Shown in pieces: positions 6,722-13,311 of a DNA stretch of 13,346 nucleotides. A program made the position numbers and the translations under genes. The notes below the pieces were generated by a model. It made no database searches. It saw only the letters and a list, made by a program, of their open reading frames with translations, and was not told the DNA's origin. The DNA comes from Sulfurospirillaceae bacterium (GTDB lineage: Bacteria; Campylobacterota; Campylobacteria; Campylobacterales; Sulfurospirillaceae). The DNA lies in assembly GCA_028705785.1 (NCBI GenBank), contig JAQWCT010000046.1, forward strand, positions 1 to 13,346. Direction: 5' to 3'. How positions within the stretch are numbered: position 1 is the first letter of the stretch; every line of letters begins with the position of its first letter.

Positions 6722-7196
6722 AAATCTCTATTTTGCTTATATCTTCGTTGATTTAATCGTCATTATAGTTTCTTTCTTTTTAGGGGATTTGTGGCTTCTC
6801 AACACCCAAGTGGCTTTTGCCTCTTCAATGCTTATCACGATGGCGTCCTTTTTGTCTTATAAGAGTATGGTCAAGGCGCGTGTAAGTTCAGGTGATTTGG
6901 GTGATGATAGAGACCTTTTAGACGATATCGAAGATCCTCATAAGCTTTACGAGGAAGAAGAAAAAGAGCCTCAAAAGATAGGATTTAAGCAAGGGGCTAA
7001 AAACCTCGTAAGTAGTTATAAAGGCGCTTTATCGCCTTATCGCATTGCTTCTTATGGTGTATTGTGTTTAGCGGTACTTTTCTTAATTCGTCATAACTAT
7101 TTTGATGGAATAGCATTTTTAGTGGGACTTGGTGTCGTGCCGATTTCGAGTTTAGCAGGACTTTGGTTTATAGATAAAAATAAAGAGTTTGCATGA
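6702..7196 (+). CDS. Four-helix membrane protein of unknown function with acidic loop
   Basis: I do not recognise the family. From ATG 6702 the product has 164 aa. Membrane segments are at about 9-27, 34-52, 114-130 and 134-156. A central hydrophilic loop (60-100) is rich in Asp and Glu (GDDRDLLDDIEDPH, EEEEKE). The frame is open from 6609, but starts before 6699 would lie deep inside the preceding gene. ATGs at 6699, 6702 and 6708 all place the first helix correctly. I chose 6702; no clear ribosome binding site separates them, and a 20-nt overlap with the preceding gene suggests coupled translation. The preceding AtpI-like protein also has an acidic C terminus, so the two may work together. 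The stop overlaps the mqnC start (ATGA). Confidence 0.8.
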   Translation: MKMTISKNLYFAYIFVDLIVIIVSFFLGDLWLLNTQVAFASSMLITMASFLSYKSMVKARVSSGDLGDDRDLLDDIEDPHKLYEEEEKEPQKIGFKQGAKNLVSSYKGALSPYRIASYGVLCLAVLFLIRHNYFDGIAFLVGLGVVPISSLAGLWFIDKNKEFA

Positions 7197-8242
7197 AAAG
7201 AATGAGTAATGAAGAAGCTTTATGGCTGATTCAAAATGAAGATTTAAATACGCTTGGTCAAAAAGCGTTTGAGCGAAAAATGCAACTTCATCCACAAAAT
7301 CTAACGACATCTGTGGTTGATAGAAATATCAATTATACCAATGTTTGTTGGGTGGATTGTAAGTTTTGTGCTTTTTACCGCCATCACAAAGAGGATGAAG
7401 CCTATGTACTCTCCTTTGAAGAGATAGGCAAGAAGATAGAAGAACTCATCGAAATTGGTGGGACACAAATCCTTTTTCAAGGAGGAGTGCATCCTAAGCT
7501 TAAAATTGAGTGGTATGAAGAGTTGGTTGAGTGGATAAGTACGCATTATCCCACAATTACGATTCATGGATTTTCTGCGATTGAGATTGATTATATCGCT
7601 AAAATTTCAAAAATTAGCAATCTTGAAGTATTGCAAAGACTCCAAAAAAAAGGTCTTTTTAGTATCCCTGGCGCTGGAGCTGAAATCTTAAGTGATAGGG
7701 TAAGAGACATTATAGCCCCTAAAAAGTTAGGAACACAAGAGTGGTTAGATGTCCATCATGCTGCACATACCATCGGAATGCGCTCAACCGCTACGATGAT
7801 GTTTGGAACGGTTGAAAGCGATGAAGAGATAATAGAACATTGGGAAAAGATACGCGATTTGCAAGATAAAATGGGTGGTTTTAGAGCCTTTATCATGTGG
7901 AGTTTTCAATCTGAGCACACACAGCTCAAACTCGAACATCCAGAAATTAAAAAGCAATCTGCCAATCGCTATCTAAGGCTTCTAGCTGTAAGTCGTTTGT
8001 ATCTTGATAATTTTGAAAATATCCAAAGCTCATGGGTCACGCAAGGCAGTTACATCGGACAACTTGCTTTGATGTTTGGTGCCAATGACCTTGGTAGTAC
8101 GATGATGGAAGAAAATGTGGTCAAAGCTGCGGGTGCAGCAAATCGCATGAACCAAGAAGAGATGATTAAACTCATCAAAGATATTGGCTCAATTCCTGCT
8201 AAACGGGACACAGCCTATACTGTTTTGGAGAAGTTTGCATGA
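7193..8242 (+). CDS. mqnC: Cyclic dehypoxanthinyl futalosine synthase (radical SAM)
   Basis: MqnC cyclises dehypoxanthine futalosine in the futalosine route to menaquinone, a pathway typical of Campylobacterota. The product has 349 aa, normal for the family. The radical SAM [4Fe-4S] motif CxxxCxxC is Cys52, Cys56 and Cys59 within NINYTNVCWVDCKFCAFYR. Further MqnC-type stretches are QILFQGGVHP, HGFSAIEI, SIPGAGAEILSDRVR, SSWVTQGSYIGQ and ANDLGSTMMEENVVKAAG. CAFYR and the SSWVTQG/ANDLGSTMMEENV segments favour MqnC over the related MqnE. ATG 7193 is supported by AAAGAG 5 nt upstream and by ATGA overlap with the preceding stop. A second Met at codon 4 is the alternative start. The stop overlaps the M16 gene in the same way. 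Confidence 0.95.
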   Translation: MKRMSNEEALWLIQNEDLNTLGQKAFERKMQLHPQNLTTSVVDRNINYTNVCWVDCKFCAFYRHHKEDEAYVLSFEEIGKKIEELIEIGGTQILFQGGVHPKLKIEWYEELVEWISTHYPTITIHGFSAIEIDYIAKISKISNLEVLQRLQKKGLFSIPGAGAEILSDRVRDIIAPKKLGTQEWLDVHHAAHTIGMRSTATMMFGTVESDEEIIEHWEKIRDLQDKMGGFRAFIMWSFQSEHTQLKLEHPEIKKQSANRYLRLLAVSRLYLDNFENIQSSWVTQGSYIGQLALMFGANDLGSTMMEENVVKAAGAANRMNQEEMIKLIKDIGSIPAKRDTAYTVLEKFA

Positions 8243-9537
8243 AAATAGTGTTTTTAATAATGATTTTTTTACAAGGAGTTTTAGTGAGTCAAGAGATAAG
8301 TAAAATAAGTGTCAGTGGTGTTGAAGTTCCCATCGTTTTTGAAAAAGATACGAGTTTACCTATCGCCTCATTGCAACTGGTCGTAAAAAATGCAGGAAGT
8401 ATGGAAGATGGCGCACATGAGGGCATCGCAAAGTTTTTATCAAGTATTTTAGGTGAGGGGACTCGGGAGATAAATTCTAGTGCCTTTGCCGAAGAATTAG
8501 AGTTTCGTGCTATCTCTTTAGGTGCTCATGCAGGTGTTGAAACCTTGGTTTTTGAAGTCTCTTCGCTTAAAGAGCAATTTCCTTATGCTTTAGAAATGCT
8601 CAAAAAAGTCGTTAAAAGTCCTAATTTTAGTAAAGAAAGCTTTGATAAAGTAAAGTTAATGACACTAGGTATGCTTTCCAATAAAGAGAGTGATTTTGAC
8701 TACATCGCCAATCTTAACTTACAAAAGCTTATTTTCGCTGACACGCCTTTTGCCCACGCTTACAGTGGTGATGTTAAAAGTATGAAAGCTTTGAAACTCA
8801 AAGAGGTCGAAGCGTTTTATAAAGACCATATGAGTTTGGAAAATGTCATCATTGTTGCAGGTGGCGATGTTGAATTAGAAGATCTTAAAAAAGCACTTTT
8901 ACCCATACTTTCCGAGATAAAAAAAGGTAAAGTTAAAGAGATACCTTACTACGATGCGCAAAAAAATGCCAAAGAAGTTGTTATCGAAAAAGAGAGCGAA
9001 CAAGCTTATATCTATTTTGGGGCTCCTTTTTATATGAAAAGTGGTGATGAAAATGCTTATAAAGCCAAAGTAGCAAGTTTTATCTTGGGAGAGAGTGGTT
9101 TTGGTAGTCGTTTGATGGAAGAGATTCGTGTGAAGCGAGGATTGGCGTATTCAAGTTATAGTCGAACCAGCATTGGAAAATTCCATAGCAGTTTTACAGG
9201 ACATCTTCAAACTAAAAATGAAAATTTAGAAGAAGCCAAAAAAATCGTTAAAGAAGAGATCCAACGATTTGTAGATAGTGGTGTAAAACCTGAAGAGCTA
9301 GCACAAGCTAAACGATTTTTACTGGGAAGCGAGCCACTTCGAAATGAAACACTTTCGCAAAGACTTTCTCGCGCTTTTTTTGAGTATTACGGTGGGTTTG
9401 AGCTGGGACATTCTAAAAAGCAGTTAGAGAAAATTGAAAAGTTAAGCCTTGAAGAGCTTAATAGCTTTATCAAGTCTCACGATGAAATCACCCATCTTAG
9501 TTTTTCAGTGGTATGCGCACCTCGTGAAAAAAAGTGA
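8239..9537 (+). CDS. Exported M16-family peptidase-like protein lacking the zinc motif
   Basis: A 432-aa protein with an N-terminal export signal (MKIVFLIMIFLQGVLVS) followed by an M16 N-domain (about 22-210) and C-domain (about 190-375). The family zinc motif HxxEH should lie in a stretch like GLAHFLEHMLFKGT. The aligned segment here is GIAKFLSSILGEGT (62-75), with His-Lys, Glu-Ser and His-Ser changes, so all core metal and catalytic residues of the motif are gone. The C-domain keeps the substrate-binding Arg/Tyr motif RLMEEIRVKRGLAYSSYS (291-308). In bacterial M16B pairs one subunit carries HxxEH and the other the R/Y pair, so this may be the non-catalytic subunit of a periplasmic heterodimer whose partner is outside the window. 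GGAG 8 nt upstream and ATGA overlap with mqnC support the start. Confidence 0.9.
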   Translation: MKIVFLIMIFLQGVLVSQEISKISVSGVEVPIVFEKDTSLPIASLQLVVKNAGSMEDGAHEGIAKFLSSILGEGTREINSSAFAEELEFRAISLGAHAGVETLVFEVSSLKEQFPYALEMLKKVVKSPNFSKESFDKVKLMTLGMLSNKESDFDYIANLNLQKLIFADTPFAHAYSGDVKSMKALKLKEVEAFYKDHMSLENVIIVAGGDVELEDLKKALLPILSEIKKGKVKEIPYYDAQKNAKEVVIEKESEQAYIYFGAPFYMKSGDENAYKAKVASFILGESGFGSRLMEEIRVKRGLAYSSYSRTSIGKFHSSFTGHLQTKNENLEEAKKIVKEEIQRFVDSGVKPEELAQAKRFLLGSEPLRNETLSQRLSRAFFEYYGGFELGHSKKQLEKIEKLSLEELNSFIKSHDEITHLSFSVVCAPREKK

Positions 9538-11362
9538 TTTAGACCCTATTGCAAGCGAGCGATTTAAAAAATTAGGAGTAACAACGCTGTTAGACTTGGC
9601 GTTGTTACTCCCTCACGAATACGACAATAGTTTCATCTCTCCTAAACCTCTAATAGATGCGCATAATGCTTTACATGTAAAGGTTGTAAACCACAAAATT
9701 ACACCTAAAGTTTTTCAGATTTCTTTCTTTTGTGAAGCGTGGGATTGTGTGGTGGAAGGTGTCATTTTTGCGGCACGACTTTATCATCGGACAAGTTTTA
9801 AAGTGGGGCAAACTTTAACCATTGGTGGAAAACTCCAATACAATGGGGGCAAACTCCAAATCATCCAGCCTAAGATTTTAACCACTATCAACGCCATTAC
9901 TCCCAAATATAAATCTCCTTTACAAAATAAAACTGTTTTGGGATTGATGCAACAATATCTCACTAAAGAAGCGCTAAGAGATGCTGGGTTAGACGCTAAA
10001 GAAGCCAATTTGGTCTATCACATTCATTTTCCTACACCAAAAGAAGTCAGTGAATTTGAAGCTTTTGGCTGGAACAAAGCGATAGAAAAAATACTCAAAC
10101 TCGCAGAAATTTTGAACTATCTCCAAAAGCTTTCCACTAAAAAAGTTTCGTTTCCTAGCTGTGCGAGGCTTGATGGTGATGAAAATCCTTTTGTAAAGTC
10201 TCTTCCTTTTAAACTCACAGCTGACCAAGTCAAAGTTATCGCAGACATCAAACACGATTTTTTAGGGGAAACTGCTTCCAAACGCGTTATCATGGGTGAT
10301 GTGGGGTGTGGTAAAACAATGGTGATTTTAAGCGCTGTGATGATGGCGTATCCTAAAAAATGCGTATTGATGGCACCTACGACGGTTTTAGCGACACAGA
10401 TTTATGAAGAAGCCAAGAAGTTTTTGCCTTTACATGTAAAGATTTCGTTGGTAGTTCAAAAAAGTTCTAAAAAAGAGTCTTACGATGAAGTGGACTTTTT
10501 GATAGGAACCCATGCGCTTCTTTACCGTGAACTGCCCCCTTGTGCTTTGGTGATGGTCGATGAGCAACATCGTTTTGGAACACAGCAAAGAGCGCTTTTA
10601 TCTGCTTTGGTTTCTGGGGCAAAAGAGCATCCACATTTTTTACAATTCTCTGCTACGCCCATTCCTAGAACACTTTCCATGATGCAGTCTTCATTGGTGG
10701 ATTTTTCATTTATCAAAATGATGCCTTTTAAAAAAGATATTGAAAGTCATATCATCTTTAAAAAAGATTTTAAAGATTTGGTAGCGCATATTCGCAGTGA
10801 AATAAGCCAAAACCATCAATGTATCGTTGTTTATCCCCTTGTTGAAGAGAGTGAGATGGTGGCATACCAATCCATTGATGAGGGACGCTCTTACTGGGAA
10901 AAGAATTTTGAAAAAGTCTATGTGACTTATGGAAAAGATAAAAATAAAGAAGAAATTCTTAAAATATTTAGCGAAGAGGGCAATTTGCTTATATCAACCA
11001 CTGTGGTTGAAGTAGGCATATCTTTACCGAGACTTTCGACAATTGTCATTGTTGGAGCGGAGAGATTAGGGCTCGCGAGCCTTCATCAACTCAGAGGTCG
11101 CGTGAGTCGAAATGGTCTTAAGGGCTATTGTTATCTTTACACCAATCTACCCAAAAGTGAGCGGCTTGAAGAGTTTTGTCACACAAACGATGGTTTTGAA
11201 ATAGCTGAACTTGACCTCAAATACCGCCAAGGTGGTGATGTGGTGGGTGGTTCTTTACAAAGTGGTAAGAAGTTTGTTTGGTTTGATATGGTCGAAGATA
11301 TTGAGATTTTAAAAGAGGCAAAAAAGCGAGTGGAGGAGGCGAGAACGCCTCCTAGGTTTTAA
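9524..11362 (+). CDS. recG: ATP-dependent DNA helicase RecG
   Basis: RecG reverses stalled replication forks and migrates Holliday and D-loop branches. The frame is open from 9449, but the RecG-like N terminus begins at GTG 9524 (KKSDLDPIASERFKKLG), giving 612 aa and a 14-nt overlap with the M16 gene; E. coli RecG has 693. The wedge/OB domain covers about residues 45-125 (including GGKLQYNGGKLQIIQP). Walker A is GDVGCGKT at 258-265, the DExH box is VDEQHRFG with DEQH at 346-349, SATPIPRTL follows, and motif VI is QLRGRVSRNG near the C terminus. No good ribosome binding site precedes the GTG; translation is probably coupled to the upstream gene. A 13-bp perfect inverted repeat lies about 50 nt into the gene, and its last codons form a terminator-like hairpin. 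Confidence 0.93.
   Translation: MKKSDLDPIASERFKKLGVTTLLDLALLLPHEYDNSFISPKPLIDAHNALHVKVVNHKITPKVFQISFFCEAWDCVVEGVIFAARLYHRTSFKVGQTLTIGGKLQYNGGKLQIIQPKILTTINAITPKYKSPLQNKTVLGLMQQYLTKEALRDAGLDAKEANLVYHIHFPTPKEVSEFEAFGWNKAIEKILKLAEILNYLQKLSTKKVSFPSCARLDGDENPFVKSLPFKLTADQVKVIADIKHDFLGETASKRVIMGDVGCGKTMVILSAVMMAYPKKCVLMAPTTVLATQIYEEAKKFLPLHVKISLVVQKSSKKESYDEVDFLIGTHALLYRELPPCALVMVDEQHRFGTQQRALLSALVSGAKEHPHFLQFSATPIPRTLSMMQSSLVDFSFIKMMPFKKDIESHIIFKKDFKDLVAHIRSEISQNHQCIVVYPLVEESEMVAYQSIDEGRSYWEKNFEKVYVTYGKDKNKEEILKIFSEEGNLLISTTVVEVGISLPRLSTIVIVGAERLGLASLHQLRGRVSRNGLKGYCYLYTNLPKSERLEEFCHTNDGFEIAELDLKYRQGGDVVGGSLQSGKKFVWFDMVEDIEILKEAKKRVEEARTPPRF
9575..9611 (+). repeat. 13-bp perfect inverted repeat in 5' part of recG
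   Basis: Arms GGAGTAACAACGC (9575-9587) and GCGTTGTTACTCC (9599-9611) are exact reverse complements around an 11-nt loop, with a further U-G pair possible at 9588/9598. In mRNA this would be a stable hairpin about 50 nt downstream of the recG start. No U tract follows, so it is not a standard terminator. It encodes the helix GVTTLLDLALLLP. Confidence 0.85.
9669..9682. repeat. 14-bp palindrome CTTTACATGTAAAG, copy 1
   Basis: Perfect palindrome inside recG, identical to the copy at 10428-10441. Its core TACATGTA occurs six times in the window, at 71, 2827, 3205, 6109, 9672 and 10431. Confidence 0.9.
10428..10441. repeat. 14-bp palindrome CTTTACATGTAAAG, copy 2
   Basis: Identical to the copy at 9669-9682 and in the same reading frame (Leu-His-Val-Lys codons) of recG. 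Confidence 0.9.
11334..11353. terminator. Bidirectional terminator hairpin inside the last codons of recG
   Basis: AGGAGGCG (11334-11341), loop AGAA, and CGCCTCCT (11346-11353) form an 8-bp GC-rich stem. On the plus strand it is followed, after AGG, by TTTTAATAT, which includes the recG stop. On the minus strand it begins 5 nt after the hpf stop and is followed a few bases later by TTTTTT. Its place between convergent genes supports termination in both directions. The T tracts are short or displaced, so efficiency is uncertain. Confidence 0.65.
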
Positions 11363-11871
11363 TATAGTCCAAATCTTCCGTCTGATTTTTTGTACATTAC
11401 GCGAAATTTATCTTCCATATCGTGAAATATCAAAAACTGCTTATCGGAAGCTTTAAGTTCATTCATGGCATCTTCAACTTCGATAGGTTTATAGCTATCA
11501 AGTCTCATGGGAACGATTTCGTCATCACTTCCCTCGATATTGATTTCTTCTTCGATGATTTCAGGTTTTTTGTGGTTGGTTATTTTATCGTGGTGTCGTC
11601 TGAGAACTTTTTTGGCTCTCTCAATAGCAAGATCTACGGCTGCATAGACATCTTTGTCTTTTTGCAAAATTACAACGGTATTTTTGTGTGCCATATTGAT
11701 AGCAAATTCGACACTGAAGCCTTTTTTGCCATTTTTTTCATCGGCCGAAATCACAGTACGAACAGATATAACATCGAGATTATACTTTTTGAGTGATTCA
11801 ACAGCACCATCAATATGTGCTTTGATAGAATCGGTCAAATCAAACTGTTTTCCTACGATACTGGTATTCAT
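11359..11871 (-). CDS. hpf: Ribosome hibernation promoting factor, long form
   Basis: Long HPF (S30AE/YfiA family) binds the 30S decoding region and, through its C-terminal domain, dimerises 70S ribosomes into inactive 100S particles in slow growth. The 170-aa product has an N-terminal S30AE domain (about 1-98, including RAKKVLRRHHDKITNHKK), an acidic linker (105-118) and a C-terminal dimerisation domain (about 119-170, with VPMRLDSYKPIEVEDAMNEL and DGRFGLY at the end). AAGGAG stands 5 nt before the ATG. The gene has its own extended -10 promoter and a leader hairpin. Its TAA and the recG TAA share the palindrome TTAA, a 4-nt tail-to-tail overlap. Confidence 0.95.
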   Translation of the reverse strand: MNTSIVGKQFDLTDSIKAHIDGAVESLKKYNLDVISVRTVISADEKNGKKGFSVEFAINMAHKNTVVILQKDKDVYAAVDLAIERAKKVLRRHHDKITNHKKPEIIEEEINIEGSDDEIVPMRLDSYKPIEVEDAMNELKASDKQFLIFHDMEDKFRVMYKKSDGRFGLY

Positions 11872-11876
11872 CTTGT

Positions 11877-11882
11877 CTCCTT
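11877..11882 (-). promoter_or_regulatory. Ribosome binding site of hpf
   Basis: AAGGAG, 5 nt before the ATG, at the end of a purine-rich leader that starts with the 3' arm of a GGGG/CCCC hairpin. Confidence 0.75.
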
Positions 11883-11888
11883 TTCCTT

Positions 11889-11902
11889 CCCCTCTTTGGG
11901 GG
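11889..11902 (-). promoter_or_regulatory. GC-rich stem-loop in the hpf leader
   Basis: The minus strand reads CCCCC-AAAGA-GGGG: a 4-bp G:C stem with a 5-6 nt loop, close to the predicted 5' end of the hpf mRNA (transcription start near 11907) and just upstream of the ribosome binding site. In an AT-rich intergenic stretch this is conspicuous. It could stabilise the mRNA or modulate access to the ribosome binding site; neither is shown. Confidence 0.5.
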
Positions 11903-11913
11903 TTTGTACAAAA

Positions 11914-11922
11914 AGTATAACA
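11914..11922 (-). promoter_or_regulatory. Extended -10 promoter for hpf
   Basis: The minus strand reads TGTTATACT: TATACT (11919-11914) with the TGn extension, lying between the pilin stop and hpf. The implied leader is about 36 nt. No clear -35 is seen. Confidence 0.6.
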
Positions 11923-11950
11923 AAACGAACCTTAAACAAATAGGAGGTTT

Positions 11951-12397
11951 TTAGGGTTTTTGAATGGTGCGGCGATGGATGCGAATGGGTTCAGTTGAAA
12001 GATTGCGATCTGTGACAAAAGTATCGATGATAACGGTACGATTAGAGTCATTAGTGTCTATATTATTTAAATTATTGGTTAATGTACTGCAATTTGCTGG
12101 TAAGCCATTGCCTAAATAGTAAAGTGTAACATTAATATCAAAAAGTATGGTTACTCCATCTGTATAGGATGCATTGATAGTATTTAAACAGTTTGGGGTG
12201 ATTGCAAAATCATGCCCCGAAATAGCGAGTAATGCATATTCAGTTGCACCTTGGGCTAAAAGTTCGGCTTGTTCTCTTAAGTATAAGTCTGAGGTTTGTT
12301 TGGTTGAAAGATTGGATAACGAAATGGCTAATGCCCCAAGTGTTGCAACTAATATCATAAAAACGATAGCCGTAATCATACTAAAACCTCTACGCAT
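11951..12397 (-). CDS. Prepilin-like protein lacking Glu5 (GspK/PilX-like)
   Basis: A 148-aa protein with a class III prepilin signal, MRRG|FSMIT, followed by a hydrophobic helix (about 5-28). Processing by a PilD-type peptidase is expected after Gly4. Mature position +5 is Thr instead of the nearly invariant Glu, a feature of GspK-type tip pseudopilins. At 148 aa, however, it is shorter than GspK and nearer to PilX-like minor pilins. Cys70 and Cys103 could form a disulfide in the globular part. The start overlaps the stop of the larger pilin gene (TGATG), so the two are coupled. A role in a type IV pilus, type II secretion or DNA-uptake pseudopilus is inferred; which one cannot be told from this window. 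Confidence 0.8.
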   Translation of the reverse strand: MRRGFSMITAIVFMILVATLGALAISLSNLSTKQTSDLYLREQAELLAQGATEYALLAISGHDFAITPNCLNTINASYTDGVTILFDINVTLYYLGNGLPANCSTLTNNLNNIDTNDSNRTVIIDTFVTDRNLSTEPIRIHRRTIQKP

Positions 12398-13311
12398 CAG
12401 TAGACCACCTTTTCTTTGCAGACCACTATTAAGTCACCAACGCCTGTTTGATTGGCATCATGCAAGCAAAGTTTAAGTCTTAGTATAGATTCATCTTGTC
12501 TAAAGCGAAAAAGGCTTACATGTTCGGCTAATACAGAGGGCTTACCATGTGCATTATAATTTCGTCCTAACCATGGTTGATAGTTATAATAAAGGGTTAA
12601 ATTAAAATCTGTCGAGTTAGTTGCACTTGGAACGATAGCATAGGCTGTATGGGCTAGTGTGTATTGCTCTGTAATTTCAGTGGGTGGGTTTGCATCATTG
12701 CTGATTTCTAAAATATCAATAGAAGCACCAGTTCTTACTTTGATTGTGGCAGTACCATCAAAATTATTAGGATTTCCCCAGCCAAAGTCTGCTACGGAAT
12801 ACGCCATTCCTTTAAAAACAAGTGCTGCTTCATTTGTTGCTGTTAATGTTATATTTCCATTTGTTAAGGCACTAATAGTACTAATAGCATCGGTGAGATT
12901 ACTTTCTGATGTTTTAAGAGTAGGTCGTGGTACTGCGTTTCTATTAGTATCATTACTATCAAGGTCGATAAATCCACTCCAGCCAGGACGAGGTGTTCCT
13001 AAAAAACTTTCATTACTCGCCCCAATCCATTCAAGGACATTAAAAGTGCCACCAGCAGCAATGCTAGAATCCGATAGCGATAGCGGATTTCCAAGATTAT
13101 TTCGTGTAATAACGCTCTCTTTGATACGATACTGCAATCTTTTAGCAATTTGTTCTAGTGTGATTTCTGTTTGTGATTCAAGACGATTGATGGTGCGTGA
13201 ACGAAGATAATTGCTATACATAGAAGCGATAATTTCAGCGCCAATACTCGCAACGATACCCATAATGACCATGACCATGACCAATTCTAACATCGTAAAT
13301 GCTTTTTTCAT
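12397..13311 (-). CDS. Prepilin-like protein, GspJ/PilW-like
   Basis: A 304-aa protein with the prepilin signal MKKA|FTMLELVMVMVIMGIV. Cleavage would follow Ala4, with Glu at +5. Ala instead of Gly at -1 is common in Campylobacterota pilins. After the hydrophobic stem comes a helix (RLESQTEITLEQIAKRLQYR) of the kind seen in GspJ and PilW minor pilins, then a large Ser/Thr/Asn-rich globular part. Two Cys near the end (LKLCLHD and VVCKEK) may form a disulfide. The frame also extends to a TTG at 13317, but ATG 13311 is chosen because it overlaps the TAA of the upstream gene (TAATG), has AAAAGAG 7 nt upstream and yields the standard MKKA leader. Its partner downstream lacks Glu5, as expected for a J-then-K order. 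Confidence 0.85.
   Translation of the reverse strand: MKKAFTMLELVMVMVIMGIVASIGAEIIASMYSNYLRSRTINRLESQTEITLEQIAKRLQYRIKESVITRNNLGNPLSLSDSSIAAGGTFNVLEWIGASNESFLGTPRPGWSGFIDLDSNDTNRNAVPRPTLKTSESNLTDAISTISALTNGNITLTATNEAALVFKGMAYSVADFGWGNPNNFDGTATIKVRTGASIDILEISNDANPPTEITEQYTLAHTAYAIVPSATNSTDFNLTLYYNYQPWLGRNYNAHGKPSVLAEHVSLFRFRQDESILRLKLCLHDANQTGVGDLIVVCKEKVVY

Noticed and set aside
11070..11081. 12-bp palindrome GGCTCGCGAGCC in recG
   Set aside because: It is a single copy inside the conserved helicase region and encodes expected residues; no neighbouring feature supports a role.
11889..11902. CCCC/GGGG hairpin as terminator of the pilin genes
   Set aside because: On the minus strand it is followed by purines, not T, and it lies downstream of the hpf -10, so a leader structure is more likely.
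13068..13091. Short repeat (GATAGC twice, flanked by AATCCG/CGGATT) in the large pilin gene
   Set aside because: Arms of 6 bp and two repeat units encoding Leu-Ser-Leu-Ser are within chance for low-complexity pilin sequence.
12659..13210. Plus-strand ORF (183 codons) opposite the large pilin gene
   Set aside because: It is antisense to a gene with an unmistakable prepilin signal and tight coupling to both neighbours; it is a shadow.
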